Source: Tepidibacter aestuarii (GTDB taxonomy: Bacteria; Bacillota; Clostridia; Peptostreptococcales; Peptostreptococcaceae). From it: a DNA stretch of 64,000 bases. Each line of letters begins with the position of its first letter. Position 1 is the first letter of the stretch. Under the pieces are notes generated by a model that saw nothing but the letters and a program-made list of their open reading frames with translations, did not search any database and was not told the origin of the DNA. Position numbers and translations under genes: made by a program. Location: positions 2,418,001-2,482,000 of the forward strand of contig NZ_OW235315.1 in NCBI RefSeq assembly GCF_934924865.1. The letters are read 5' to 3'. Shown here piece after piece: positions 18,060 through 26,585 of this stretch.

Positions 18060-18998
18060 CTATAAATTTAAATTTTTAATATATTTTATTTGCTCATATA
18101 TCCCTTTTTCTATATCAAACTTGCATTCATATCCTAAATACTTCTTTATCTTACTTATATCAGAGTACGTATCCTTTACATCTCCCTTTTCAAAATCCAA
18201 ATAATTTATATTAGCTTTTTTACCTATAATATATTCTATTATTTTTACTACATCTATAAGTTTTATTGGATTTTGACTTCCAACATTAAATATATCTGAT
18301 TTGATATCTGAATACGCAGCTTTTATATTAGCTTCTACTATATCATCTATATATGTGAAGTCCCTTCCCTGCTTACCATCTCCATATATATATATTTCCT
18401 TGTCATATAATATATTTTTTATAAATGTACTTATAGCCATCTCCGGTCTTTGTCTTGGTCCATAAACTGTGAAATATCTAAGAGATATAACTGGTAATCC
18501 ATAGTTTTTGCTATAAAGATCACATAAGTTTTCTGCTGCAAGCTTAGTAACTCCATACGGAGAATACGGCTTTGTTATTTGCGTTTCCTTCATAGGAATA
18601 GCATCTGTGTTTCCGTATACTGAAGACGATGAAGCATATATTATCTTTTTTATATCAAAATTTTTAGATATTTCTAAAAGTTTTTGAGTTGCAGATATAT
18701 TATTGTATATATACTCTTCGAAATCATATCCCCAACTTCCCCTTACTCCAGGCTGACCAGCCTGATGGAATACGTAATCCACATCTAAATACTTTCTCAA
18801 ATCACAGGTTACTAAATTTTCACTTATCAAAGTAAATCTGTGATTTGAAATTAAGTTTTTTAAATTAAATTCTTTTATATCTCTAGAATAATAATCAGTA
18901 AAAGAATCTATCCCTACAACCTCAAATCCTTCCTCTAATAGTCTTTCACTTAAAGTAGATCCTATAAAACCTGCACATCCTGTTACAAGTGCTTTCAA
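18060..18998 (-). CDS. NAD-dependent UDP-sugar epimerase/dehydratase
   Basis: 312 residues, extended SDR family. NAD motif TGCAGFIGS (7-15), active-site Ser region YASSSSVYGN and the catalytic YGVTK (YxxxK) near 150 are intact. The N-terminal GIDSFTDYYSRDIKEFNL resembles UDP-glucuronate 4-epimerases, which would fit with the UDP-sugar dehydrogenase at 12087, but UDP-glucose 4-epimerase activity is possible. TTG start after GAGGGGGT. Single gene, divergent from the CotE-like gene. Confidence 0.85.
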   Translation of the reverse strand: MKALVTGCAGFIGSTLSERLLEEGFEVVGIDSFTDYYSRDIKEFNLKNLISNHRFTLISENLVTCDLRKYLDVDYVFHQAGQPGVRGSWGYDFEEYIYNNISATQKLLEISKNFDIKKIIYASSSSVYGNTDAIPMKETQITKPYSPYGVTKLAAENLCDLYSKNYGLPVISLRYFTVYGPRQRPEMAISTFIKNILYDKEIYIYGDGKQGRDFTYIDDIVEANIKAAYSDIKSDIFNVGSQNPIKLIDVVKIIEYIIGKKANINYLDFEKGDVKDTYSDISKIKKYLGYECKFDIEKGIYEQIKYIKNLNL

Positions 18999-19139
18999 AA
19001 TATCAACCCCCTCAAATTAAGTATTTACTATACTTATATGCATTTATTTAAGTCTAAGTTCAAAAAAATATTAATTTTAATATCACACTTTTATTCGAAC
19101 TGGAATAATATATATAAGTATAGAGAAGGAGGGGGTATT

Positions 19140-19712
19140 ATGGATAATAAGTATAAGAAAGAAAAGCGCATAACAACTATTATCACTAATACAGTTTGCG
19201 GTAAAAAGACGCAATTATGTCAAAATACTATAACTTTAGATGTTGATGATATTGTACTACCTACTCAAATTTTAGGTTCAGCTATTAGAAATGCTCATAT
19301 TGAAGATAGTAAAATCGTTGATATATCTAATGATTTTATGGTAGTAAATGTTACAGGAGAATTTGAAGTTCACGTTTGGTATGAAGAAAACGACAGTACA
19401 AATGTAGTGAAAAGCTATGAACAATTTTCACAAGACTTATCTATCCCAGTGATTGAAGGTGTGGATTATTACAGTAAAAGAATACTGCCTAAGCTTTCCA
19501 AAAAGCCAGTATCACTAGGAGCAATGATTATAAATAAGTCTGGATGCCCTACTATTTCTATAGAAGTAGAGTATGAAATTAAAATCGAAGTAACAGGAGA
19601 GGCTCGTCTTAATGTTTTATGTTATTTAGACGAAAAAGAATGTCAATGTGATAAGAAAAAATTAGATTTTTGCTTTGATGACGATGATGACGATGACGAT
19701 CACGACGACTAA
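19140..19712 (+). CDS. cotE: CotE-like outer spore-coat morphogenetic protein
   Basis: 190 residues. The order TNTVCGKKTQLCQNTITL, LPTQILGSAIRNAHI, VNVTGEFEVHVWYEENDST and a very acidic tail of Asp residues matches Bacillus CotE (~180 residues, N-terminal ...GRKFTQCTNTI, middle YDVNVWYSYADNTKT, acidic C-terminus). CotE organises the outer coat on the forespore. Start is ATG 19140 after GAAGGAGGGGG. AC-N17-AATAATATA upstream resembles a sigma-K promoter with one mismatch. Followed by a hairpin. Extra Cys residues (CQCDKKKLDFCF) precede the Asp run. Confidence 0.75.
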   Translation: MDNKYKKEKRITTIITNTVCGKKTQLCQNTITLDVDDIVLPTQILGSAIRNAHIEDSKIVDISNDFMVVNVTGEFEVHVWYEENDSTNVVKSYEQFSQDLSIPVIEGVDYYSKRILPKLSKKPVSLGAMIINKSGCPTISIEVEYEIKIEVTGEARLNVLCYLDEKECQCDKKKLDFCFDDDDDDDDHDD

Positions 19713-19718
19713 ATATTA

Positions 19719-19746
19719 AGAGCATGTAAAACTACATGCTCTCTTT
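19719..19746. terminator. Terminator between cotE and the DnaB-like gene
   Basis: 10-bp stem AGAGCATGTA/TACATGCTCT, 4-nt loop, then CTTTTATT. It overlaps the end of the convergent gene at 19732. Confidence 0.75.
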
Positions 19747-20682
19747 TATTCTTTCACTACAAAAATAATTATTCTTATAATAGTAGTATATATTTTCTGT
19801 TTTATAGTCTAGTCCACTTCTATTTTTTAGAAGCACAAACTCAACCTTTCTAGGATACTGATTCTTAAGTTCATGAAACTTTCTTATTTTTTCAATATCA
19901 GTTCCACTTTTAAACTGTTCAGATATATTCTTATACTGCAAATATCCAGCTACATCTGCTATATCTTCTATGTCGTATGTATCCTTGAAACTATCGTAGC
20001 TTGCCTGTTTAAAATATGAATCTCTACTTTGAGATGATATGCATATTATAGATATATCTAGTTTTTTTACCATATCTCTTAATTGACTTAAATTATAGTC
20101 ATTTTTTTCTTTATCAGTAATTTTAGCATCTAAATATTTAATTGCTTGTATATAGTCTATTATTACAATAGGCTTAGTTTTTTTTGTTTTTATATGATTC
20201 TCTATTTTTTCTTTTATCTGCTTTATCGAAAATTTAGAATCACATTCAACAATGTTTATTCTTTGAGATACTTCTTCTTTATATTTATCTACTACTATTT
20301 GTAAGGATTCTCTATCTATCTCATTATAAGCTAAATTAAATGAATCAATTTTTTTATACCTTCTAGGATTTAATAAAAATAGTTTTCTACATAAACTTCT
20401 ATCTATAAGTTCTTTTTGGTTCATTTGATATGAGAAAAACAGAACATCATGCCCTTGCCTACATATACTATCCCCTACTTGATTTAAAAAATCCGTCTTT
20501 CCAAACCTAGGCATAGCTCCTATAACATAAAGCTGACTACTTATCCCTCCACCTATCAATTTATCTATATTATCAAATCCTGTAGATACTTTAATTTTGC
20601 CTCTATAATCATTAGTATTTTTTAAAATTTCATCTAGATAAGCATTTACATCTCCATAATTATTCTTAGAACGTCTAGCCAT
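19732..20682 (-). CDS. DnaB-helicase-like RecA-fold ATPase
   Basis: 316 residues corresponding to the C-terminal motor of DnaB without its N-terminal collar domain. Walker A GAMPRFGKT (near 55), Walker B PIVIIDYIQ (near 173), the IICISSQSR segment and a C-terminal FVLLKNRSGL like the arginine-finger region of DnaB are visible. As it lacks the primase-binding domain it is unlikely to be the replicative helicase. It follows the BTAD regulator by 20 nt on the same strand, suggesting a joint, probably regulatory, function. ATG start with AAGGGGG. Confidence 0.75.
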   Translation of the reverse strand: MARRSKNNYGDVNAYLDEILKNTNDYRGKIKVSTGFDNIDKLIGGGISSQLYVIGAMPRFGKTDFLNQVGDSICRQGHDVLFFSYQMNQKELIDRSLCRKLFLLNPRRYKKIDSFNLAYNEIDRESLQIVVDKYKEEVSQRINIVECDSKFSIKQIKEKIENHIKTKKTKPIVIIDYIQAIKYLDAKITDKEKNDYNLSQLRDMVKKLDISIICISSQSRDSYFKQASYDSFKDTYDIEDIADVAGYLQYKNISEQFKSGTDIEKIRKFHELKNQYPRKVEFVLLKNRSGLDYKTENIYYYYKNNYFCSERIKESM

Positions 20683-20702
20683 ATATCCCCCTTAAATACA
20701 CT

Positions 20703-22619
20703 CTAATTTTTTAAAACTACATTATTTTCTTTTATAGGCTTTATATTACAATTAAATCCTTTAAGCTTAGAAAATAATATATCATGCTTAATATTGTCTG
20801 AATTCTTATTAAATATATATTCTATCTTTTCATAAATAATTCTCTTTTTAGTATTACTCTGCTTGTTGAATATATATTTTCTGAGTTTATTATGGGTGAA
20901 TACGTACTTATTCTTACCACTGTATACATCTTCTTTAATAATATTTTTTCTTTCTAATTCATCTAAGAAATCTATTAATTCTATTTCTGGTTTTCCAGTT
21001 ATAAGCTTTAATATATTTGTATTAAAACCTTCTAAAAATATAGATGCTATATCGAGTATTTTAATTGATTCAAATGATAAGTCAACTAAAACACTCTTTA
21101 TCATTTGGATAGATTTATCCGATATTTCACCTTTATTTTGATTGTCTATGTTATCAATAATTTCATTTATAAAAAAGATATTGCCTTCACTTTCTTTATA
21201 TATTTTATCCGCTATTTTTTTATTAAATTTATATTTAGAAATTTTTGATTTACATATCTCATATACCTGTTTTTGATCAAACCTTTTAAGTCTTGTATTT
21301 ATCAGCTTTTCATTTTTAAACATAAAGTTCTTAAATCTATCTATGTTATATTCACAAGAAGCTCGAACAGTTGCTATCAAACTCACATTATCTTGCCTTA
21401 TAAGCAAGCTTTCTAATAAGTTTATGCTTGTTTTATCCATCCAATGTATATCATCTACTAATATAACAATTTTTTTATGTACAGATACCTTTTCAACTAT
21501 ATTAACGATAGTATTTTTTATTGATTCAAGCTTTAACATATCTAATTTCTCATAATTGTCATAGTTTATATCGAACACAGGAAATATAGTATCTATATTT
21601 TTTTTCCAAGATTTCGGTATATATATTTTTTGATCTTCTATTATCTTACTTAAATTTATTAATATATCATTCCACGGCTTTAATAAACTATCTCTTTCCC
21701 CTTCATAACAAGTTATATCCACTATGTAACAATCTTTTTTGTTAATATTATTTATAATCTCATTTTTAAGCTTTGTTTTTCCTATTCCAAATTCGCCTGT
21801 TATAAGTATTGGTTTTGAATCTTTTCCTTTTATAAATTTATTGTGATTATCAAGTATATATTTTACTTCTTCATCTCTATAATAAAATAAGCTTTGTTTT
21901 TTTAATTCTATTTGGCTTATATTTTTTTCGTTTAATATCTTTTCATACAACTTGTAGGTGTTATCATCTGGCTTTATTCCAAGCTCTGAATCTAACATTT
22001 TTTCTAACTTATAATATAAGTTTATTGCCTTATAAAAAGACCCCTGTTCATAATATATATTCATCAAAGCTCTATATGCTCTTTCATCAAATTCATCCTC
22101 ATTCATAAATGCCTTTGCACATACTAAAGCGTCTTCGTACTTTCTTTTTTTCATTAATGATTTTGTTTTATTGTATAATTTATCTATATTCATATCCTTG
22201 TATTTTTGTCGTTCATTATTTATCCACCAATTGAAATTTTCATTATTTTTTAATATAAGTCCTTTTAAAAATTCACATTTTCCATTTTCAAAATATACAT
22301 CTTCTTTATTTAAAAAATTATTTAAATCTGTTTTTATATGTATCTGGGAATTTATGCTAACAGTACTTTTTTTAGGAGATATTATTATATCCATATCAAA
22401 TACCTTTCTTATTTGATACATTGCATTTCTGAGGTTCTTCTTTGCAGTACATTCCTTTGAATCTTCCCATAAAAGATTGACAAGTTCATCTCGGCTAGCT
22501 TCTTTGTTTATTACTAAATAATAAAAGAGTGCCTCCGTTTTTTTGTAAGGAAAACAAATAATTTCATTATTTTTAGATACACTATGATTATTAAAAAATT
22601 TTATATTTATAATATCCAT
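20703..22619 (-). CDS. BTAD-domain transcriptional regulator with AAA ATPase
   Basis: 638 residues. Residues ~1-95: winged-helix DNA-binding domain of OmpR/SARP type (ALFYYLVINKEASRDELVNLLW). Residues ~100-230: helical bacterial transcriptional activation domain with TPR-like pairs. Residues ~250-500: AAA/STAND ATPase with Walker A GEFGIGKTK, Walker B KIVILVDDIHWMD. C-terminal ~140 residues helical. Such SARP/LAL-like regulators use ATP-driven switching on an unknown ligand. Co-oriented with the DnaB-like ATPase. ATG start with AGAGGGTTG. Confidence 0.8.
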   Translation of the reverse strand: MDIINIKFFNNHSVSKNNEIICFPYKKTEALFYYLVINKEASRDELVNLLWEDSKECTAKKNLRNAMYQIRKVFDMDIIISPKKSTVSINSQIHIKTDLNNFLNKEDVYFENGKCEFLKGLILKNNENFNWWINNERQKYKDMNIDKLYNKTKSLMKKRKYEDALVCAKAFMNEDEFDERAYRALMNIYYEQGSFYKAINLYYKLEKMLDSELGIKPDDNTYKLYEKILNEKNISQIELKKQSLFYYRDEEVKYILDNHNKFIKGKDSKPILITGEFGIGKTKLKNEIINNINKKDCYIVDITCYEGERDSLLKPWNDILINLSKIIEDQKIYIPKSWKKNIDTIFPVFDINYDNYEKLDMLKLESIKNTIVNIVEKVSVHKKIVILVDDIHWMDKTSINLLESLLIRQDNVSLIATVRASCEYNIDRFKNFMFKNEKLINTRLKRFDQKQVYEICKSKISKYKFNKKIADKIYKESEGNIFFINEIIDNIDNQNKGEISDKSIQMIKSVLVDLSFESIKILDIASIFLEGFNTNILKLITGKPEIELIDFLDELERKNIIKEDVYSGKNKYVFTHNKLRKYIFNKQSNTKKRIIYEKIEYIFNKNSDNIKHDILFSKLKGFNCNIKPIKENNVVLKN

Positions 22620-22671
22620 AACTACAACCCTCTTTTTATTAATTGTATTTTAGAAAATTTACGTTGTTCAT

Positions 22672-22718
22672 ATGATAAATGGTATAGTTTTTAAACTATA
22701 CCATTTATCATTTTTTTT
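22672..22718. terminator. 19-bp hairpin after hutH, T-run on the plus strand
   Basis: Arms 22672-22690 and 22693-22711 are perfectly complementary with a 2-nt loop. The run of eight T follows only on the plus strand; on the hutH (minus) strand the hairpin is preceded by A's and followed by ATGAACAACG. It may protect the hutH 3' end or block plus-strand transcription. Confidence 0.6.
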
Positions 22719-22725
22719 AATACTC

Positions 22726-24252
22726 TTAATTAAGTTTTCCTATCTTTTCTTCTATTTTATCAACTATTATATTTGAAATTATTAAATCTTCACATTTGTT
22801 TATTTCTTTATACATTATTATGTCTTCTTCTATAGTCTTAGTTTTTTCTCTTATAAGTTCATACGCTATACTAGTTCCAGCGCCAAGCCCCTTATTTCCA
22901 TTAAGATCTATTCCCTGAGTAGCTCCTAACATTTCCATAGCAAGTACCTTTCTTACATTTTCCATTATTTCTCTAGCCTTTCTAGCGGCTATAGTACCCA
23001 TAGATACATGATCCTCTTGATTAGCTGATGATGGTATAGAGTCAACACTCGCTGGATGTGCTAGTACCTTATTTTCAGAAACAAGTGCAGCCGCAGAATA
23101 TTGAACTATCATAAATCCCGAATTCAATCCTCCTTTTTTAGTTAAAAATGCAGGAAGTCCTCCTAATGTAGGATTTACAAGTCTTTCAAGTCTTCTCTCT
23201 GATACGTTTGCAATCTCAGCTAAAGCTATAGCTAAAAAGTCAAAACTTAAAGCCATAGGCTGTCCATGGAAGTTTCCTCCTGATATAACCTCCTCTACAT
23301 CTGGGAATATAAGAGGATTATCAGTTGCAGCATTTATTTCAATCTCTACCTTTTTCTTTATATAATCAATAGCATCCTTACTAGCTCCATGAATCTGAGG
23401 AGTACATCTTAATGTATACGCATCTTGAACTCTAATTTCACCTTGAGTCGTAGTCATATTACTATTATCTAGTATATTTAAAATGTTTTTAGCTGCATTT
23501 ATTTGACCTTGATGTCCTCTAACTTCATGCACCTTTTTATCATAAGCTGTAACTATTCCATTAAGAGCTTCCATAGTAAGCGCTGCTGCCACATCTGCAG
23601 TCTTTAATAAATTAACTGCATCATATACAGTTAATGCTCCCACAGCAGTCATTACCTGAGTTCCATTTATAAGCGCAAGACCTTCTTTTGATGTAAGCTC
23701 TACAGATTCTATATCAGCTTTCTTTAAAGCATCTATACCACTCATTTTTTCACCATTGTAAACAGCTTCACCTTCACCAATCATAACTAAAACCATATGA
23801 GAAAGTGGTGCTAAATCTCCTGATGCACCAAGAGATCCCTTTTGTGGTATTAATGGATGAACACCCTCATTTAGCATTTTTATAAGAGTATTTAAAGTGT
23901 CTATTCTTACACCAGAATTTCCTTTAGCTAAATTGTTTATTCTAAGAAGCATTATACCTCTTGAAACATCCTCATCAAAGCATTCTCCTACTCCACAAGA
24001 ATGACTTATTATCAGATTTCTTTGTAATGTCTTCGTTTCTTCTTTAGTTATAACAACATCTGAAAATTTACCAAATCCGGTAGTTATACCATAAACTATC
24101 TTTTCCTCATCAACAAACTTATCAACTATATTTCTAGCTTTTATAACTTTTTCCTGTGATTCTTTAGTAAGCTCTACCTTATATCCATTTCTAGCTACAT
24201 TAACAACATCTTCAATAGTTAAACTCTTCCCATTTATGTATACCTTATTCAA
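22726..24252 (-). CDS. hutH: Histidine ammonia-lyase
   Basis: 508 residues, normal length. Removes ammonia from L-histidine to give urocanate. The self-cyclising Ala-Ser-Gly that forms the MIO cofactor lies in GSLGASGDLAPLSH (near 141), and YGITTGFG and the C-terminal SANQEDHVSMGT region are intact. TTG start with AAAGGGGGGG. It is separated by ~11 kb from hutU-ftcD-hutI-fchA and sits next to a LacI-type regulator, from which a 299-bp gap with two inverted repeats divides it. Confidence 0.95.
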   Translation of the reverse strand: MNKVYINGKSLTIEDVVNVARNGYKVELTKESQEKVIKARNIVDKFVDEEKIVYGITTGFGKFSDVVITKEETKTLQRNLIISHSCGVGECFDEDVSRGIMLLRINNLAKGNSGVRIDTLNTLIKMLNEGVHPLIPQKGSLGASGDLAPLSHMVLVMIGEGEAVYNGEKMSGIDALKKADIESVELTSKEGLALINGTQVMTAVGALTVYDAVNLLKTADVAAALTMEALNGIVTAYDKKVHEVRGHQGQINAAKNILNILDNSNMTTTQGEIRVQDAYTLRCTPQIHGASKDAIDYIKKKVEIEINAATDNPLIFPDVEEVISGGNFHGQPMALSFDFLAIALAEIANVSERRLERLVNPTLGGLPAFLTKKGGLNSGFMIVQYSAAALVSENKVLAHPASVDSIPSSANQEDHVSMGTIAARKAREIMENVRKVLAMEMLGATQGIDLNGNKGLGAGTSIAYELIREKTKTIEEDIIMYKEINKCEDLIISNIIVDKIEEKIGKLN

Positions 24253-24365
24253 AACTATACCCCCCCTTTGGAATTGTCTAAAAATTCGTTTTGTTTATAA
24301 TTTATTCTATATTCATAATCGTTTTCCCTTTATCTTTTATGATATATTTTGTAAAACATTTATTT

Positions 24366-24384
24366 TTTTACATTTTATGTAAAA
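24366..24384. promoter_or_regulatory. Inverted repeat upstream of hutH, candidate operator
   Basis: TTTTACAT-N3-ATGTAAAA, a perfect 8-bp inverted repeat ~115 nt upstream of the hutH start and between it and the LacI-family gene. Size fits a LacI-family site, but the central CG typical of many such operators is missing. Confidence 0.35.
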
Positions 24385-24397
24385 CCCTACACACCGC

Positions 24398-24427
24398 TAT
24401 ATCACTTTATCTGAGCACAGTGATATA
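24398..24427. repeat. Second inverted repeat in the hutH-lacI gap
   Basis: TATATCACT-N12-AGTGATATA, perfect 9-bp arms. Could form a hairpin in the leader of hutH or be a DNA site; no T-run follows. The rest of 24253-24532 shows no gene. Confidence 0.4.
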
Positions 24428-24532
24428 TTTTATTTTAGCTTTTCATTCGACATTAAGCAGCCTGTTCAGAGCAAATATACTTATGAAATCCCCCTTTAGA
24501 GTATCAATGGATAACTTAGAAAAAGTGCACAA

Positions 24533-24560
24533 AAAAAGTAGGTTACATAACCTACTTTTT
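24533..24560 (-). terminator. Terminator of the LacI-family gene
   Basis: 13-bp perfect stem (AAAAAGTAGGTTA arm), 2-nt loop, seven T on the minus strand. It includes the stop codon at 24552. Confidence 0.85.
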
Positions 24561-25553
24561 AAGTACACTCTGTCTTTCTATAAGACTATAAGGAAGAAGT
24601 ATTTTTTTCTCTTCTAGTCCTTCATTATTTATCATTTTAACTATCATTCTAATAGATACAGCTCCCATATCATATATAGGCTGCTTAATAGTAGTAAGAG
24701 CTGGTCTGTATAAAGATGCTAATTTGATGTTATTATAACCTGATACAGATATATCCTCTGGTACCTTATATCCAGCATCTAATATACAGTTTATAACGCC
24801 TACTGCGATTTCATCACGAGATGCAAATACCGCATCTGGTATATTCTTTGACTCAAGAATCTCACTCATAAGATAATACCCAGATTCACTAGTGTCATCT
24901 CCTTCTTTTACAAGAGTTTCATCAATTTCGATATTTGCTTCATCTAGTGCATTTTTATATCCTCTATATCTATCTGAATCCATTATGTTGTCTTGTGCAG
25001 ATGACTTCATAAATGCTATTTTTTTATTTCCATTCTCTATTAAGTATTTTGTCATGTCATAAGATGCTTTAAAATTATCAATACTTACAGAATAAACATC
25101 AAATTCACTTGCATTCTTGCTTATGTATACTGCTGGTATATTTGCTTTTTCTATTACATCTACATGGTTTTGATGCATCTTCCATGATACAAATATTATA
25201 CCTGCCACTTGCTTTGATTTTAAAAGATTAATATATTTTAATTCTTCATCAGGTTCTCCATAGCTGTTACATAAAATAATATCGTAATCGTATATCTTAC
25301 CTACTTCTTCTATTCCATTAAGCAGTTCTCCCATAAAAAAATCAGATATATCAGGAACTATTACTCCTATTAGCTGGCTTTTCTTAGTTACTAAGCTTCT
25401 AGCTAATGGATTTGGAGTATATCCAGTCTCTTCTATTATTTTTAATACTCTTTGTCTTATCTCATTGCTTACAGGTTTTGAATTGTTGATTACTCTTGAC
25501 ACTGTTGATATAGAAACACCTGCTTTTTTAGCTACATCTTTTATAGTAATCAT
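24552..25553 (-). CDS. LacI-family transcriptional regulator
   Basis: 333 residues. N-terminal helix-turn-helix MITIKDVAKKAGVSISTVSRVINNSKPVS with hinge helix (NPLARSLVTKKS), then a periplasmic-binding-protein-like effector domain (LIGVIVPDISDFFMGELLNGI). Start is ATG 25553, since GAGAGGAAGTGAT is its binding site; the in-frame ATG at 25571 precedes that site. Located immediately upstream of hutH on the same strand, it is a candidate regulator of histidine use, though Bacillus uses HutP instead and the real target may be elsewhere. Confidence 0.88.
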   Translation of the reverse strand: MITIKDVAKKAGVSISTVSRVINNSKPVSNEIRQRVLKIIEETGYTPNPLARSLVTKKSQLIGVIVPDISDFFMGELLNGIEEVGKIYDYDIILCNSYGEPDEELKYINLLKSKQVAGIIFVSWKMHQNHVDVIEKANIPAVYISKNASEFDVYSVSIDNFKASYDMTKYLIENGNKKIAFMKSSAQDNIMDSDRYRGYKNALDEANIEIDETLVKEGDDTSESGYYLMSEILESKNIPDAVFASRDEIAVGVINCILDAGYKVPEDISVSGYNNIKLASLYRPALTTIKQPIYDMGAVSIRMIVKMINNEGLEEKKILLPYSLIERQSVLKK

Positions 25554-25649
25554 TGTATCACTTCCTCTCATACTTTAAATTTTTTCCTTATTTAAAGTTT
25601 ATATTCTCTATATTTATTAAATGTTAATTATATCACTTATCTATATAAA

Positions 25650-25685
25650 AAACAAAGAGCTAGATTTTCATCTAACTCTTTGTTT
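25650..25685 (-). terminator. Terminator of the tandem small-protein genes
   Basis: 16-position stem with one C/A mismatch (AAACAAAGAG...CTCTTTGTTT), 4-nt loop, T-run on the minus strand. Lies just after the last small gene. Confidence 0.75.
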
Positions 25686-25697
25686 TTATTTTTAATA

Positions 25698-25859
25698 TTA
25701 ATGACAATCAAACTCGTTACAAGAACAAAGTATTAATATTAATATTAAGAATGGGATCCAATCACATATATCAAGATCATCTAAACAATCTTGGAATATT
25801 AAGAATAAGAAAAATAAAGCTATAATCCACCATCCATCAAAGTCATTAAAACAACCCAT
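25698..25859 (-). CDS. Tandem small hydrophobic Cys/Trp protein, copy 1
   Basis: 53 residues beginning MGCFNDFDGWWIIALFF and ending in a Cys-rich tail (LCSCNEFDCH). Two hydrophobic segments (WWIIALFFLFLIF and WIPFLILILILC) flank an acidic middle (QDCLDDLDICD), so a hairpin-like membrane peptide is likely. Strong TAAGGAGG site. A sigma-K-like promoter lies at 25930-25903 and a 5'-leader hairpin at 25882-25896. Last of four paralogues in a row. Family not recognised; late-sporulation expression is inferred from the promoter. Confidence 0.75.
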   Translation of the reverse strand: MGCFNDFDGWWIIALFFLFLIFQDCLDDLDICDWIPFLILILILCSCNEFDCH

Positions 25860-25881
25860 AATCTGACCTCCTTATAATTTT

Positions 25882-25930
25882 GAAGGAATTTCCTTCTTGA
25901 TATATACTATGATTTTAGTTATTGATTTGT
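25882..25930 (-). promoter_or_regulatory. Sigma-K-like promoter and leader hairpin, copy 1
   Basis: Minus strand: AC (25930-25929), 17 nt, CATAGTATA (25911-25903), matching the sigma-K consensus AC-N16/17-CATAnnnTA. Downstream GAAGG-N5-CCTTC (25896-25882) forms a 5-bp leader hairpin before the AAGGAGG site. Confidence 0.65.
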
Positions 25931-25952
25931 TATTAATTTGTTGGTTTTAATA

Positions 25953-26114
25953 TTAGCAGCAATCAAATTCGTCACAAGCACAAAGTATCATCACTAGTAT
26001 TAAGAATGGAATCCAGTCACATATATCTACGTCACTAATTGTATCTTGGAATAATACAAATAAGAAGAATAAAGCTATAATCCACCAACCATCAAAGTCT
26101 CTTAAACAACCCAT
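25953..26114 (-). CDS. Tandem small hydrophobic Cys/Trp protein, copy 2
   Basis: 53 residues, MGCLRDFDGWWIIALFF... ending ILCACDEFDCC. It is the most diverged of the four copies: the middle reads QDTISDVDICD, losing the Cys of the other copies. Strong ATAAGGAGG site. Own sigma-K-like promoter at 26195-26168, whose -35 AC overlaps the stop codon of copy 3. Confidence 0.75.
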   Translation of the reverse strand: MGCLRDFDGWWIIALFFLFVLFQDTISDVDICDWIPFLILVMILCACDEFDCC

Positions 26115-26146
26115 AATACGACCTCCTTATAATCTAAAATTAACTT

Positions 26147-26195
26147 GAAGGTTTTACCTTCTTGATATATACTATGAATTTGACTTATAATTTGT
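26147..26195 (-). promoter_or_regulatory. Sigma-K-like promoter and leader hairpin, copy 2
   Basis: Minus strand AC (26195-26194), 17 nt, CATAGTATA (26176-26168); leader hairpin GAAGG-N5-CCTTC at 26161-26147. Confidence 0.65.
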
Positions 26196-26356
26196 TAACA
26201 GCACTTAAATTCGTCACCTGCACATAATATTAATATCAATATTAAGAATGGGATCCAATCACAGATGTCAAGATCATCCATACAGTCTTGGAATAATATA
26301 AATAAGAAAAATAAAGCTATAATCCACCAACCATCAAAATCTTTAAAGCAACCCAT
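26195..26356 (-). CDS. Tandem small hydrophobic Cys/Trp protein, copy 3
   Basis: 53 residues, MGCFKDFDGWWIIALFF..., middle QDCMDDLDICD, tail ILCAGDEFKCC, where one tail Cys has become Gly. Strong AAGGAGG site. Unlike its neighbours it has no promoter or leader hairpin of its own: the 45-bp gap to copy 4 lacks the ~36 bp that carry both in the equivalent gap upstream of copy 2. It is probably cotranscribed with copy 4. Confidence 0.75.
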   Translation of the reverse strand: MGCFKDFDGWWIIALFFLFILFQDCMDDLDICDWIPFLILILILCAGDEFKCC

Positions 26357-26401
26357 AACCTAACCTCCTTATAATCTAAAATTAATTTGACCTATAATTT
26401 G

Positions 26402-26563
26402 TTAATCACAATCAAATTCGTTGCAAGAACAAAGTATTAATACTAATATTAAGAATGGGATCCAATCACATATGTCAAGATCATCTATACAGTCTTGGAA
26501 TAATACGAATAAGAAAAATAAAGCTATAATCCACCAACCATCAAAATCTTTAAAACAGCCCAT
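26402..26563 (-). CDS. Tandem small hydrophobic Cys/Trp protein, copy 4
   Basis: 53 residues, MGCFKDFDGWWIIALFF..., middle QDCIDDLDICD, tail ILCSCNEFDCD. Nearly identical to copies 1 and 3 over the first hydrophobic segment. Strong AAGGAGG site, sigma-K-like promoter (26633-26606, last base of the -10 differs) and leader hairpin. First of the four tandem paralogues. Confidence 0.75.
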   Translation of the reverse strand: MGCFKDFDGWWIIALFFLFVLFQDCIDDLDICDWIPFLILVLILCSCNEFDCD

Positions 26564-26585
26564 AATCTAACCTCCTTGCTTATTT

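Noticed and set aside
19732..20682. DnaB-like gene as a prophage replication gene
   Set aside because: No integrase, structural phage genes or att-like repeats nearby; neighbours are coat and regulator genes.
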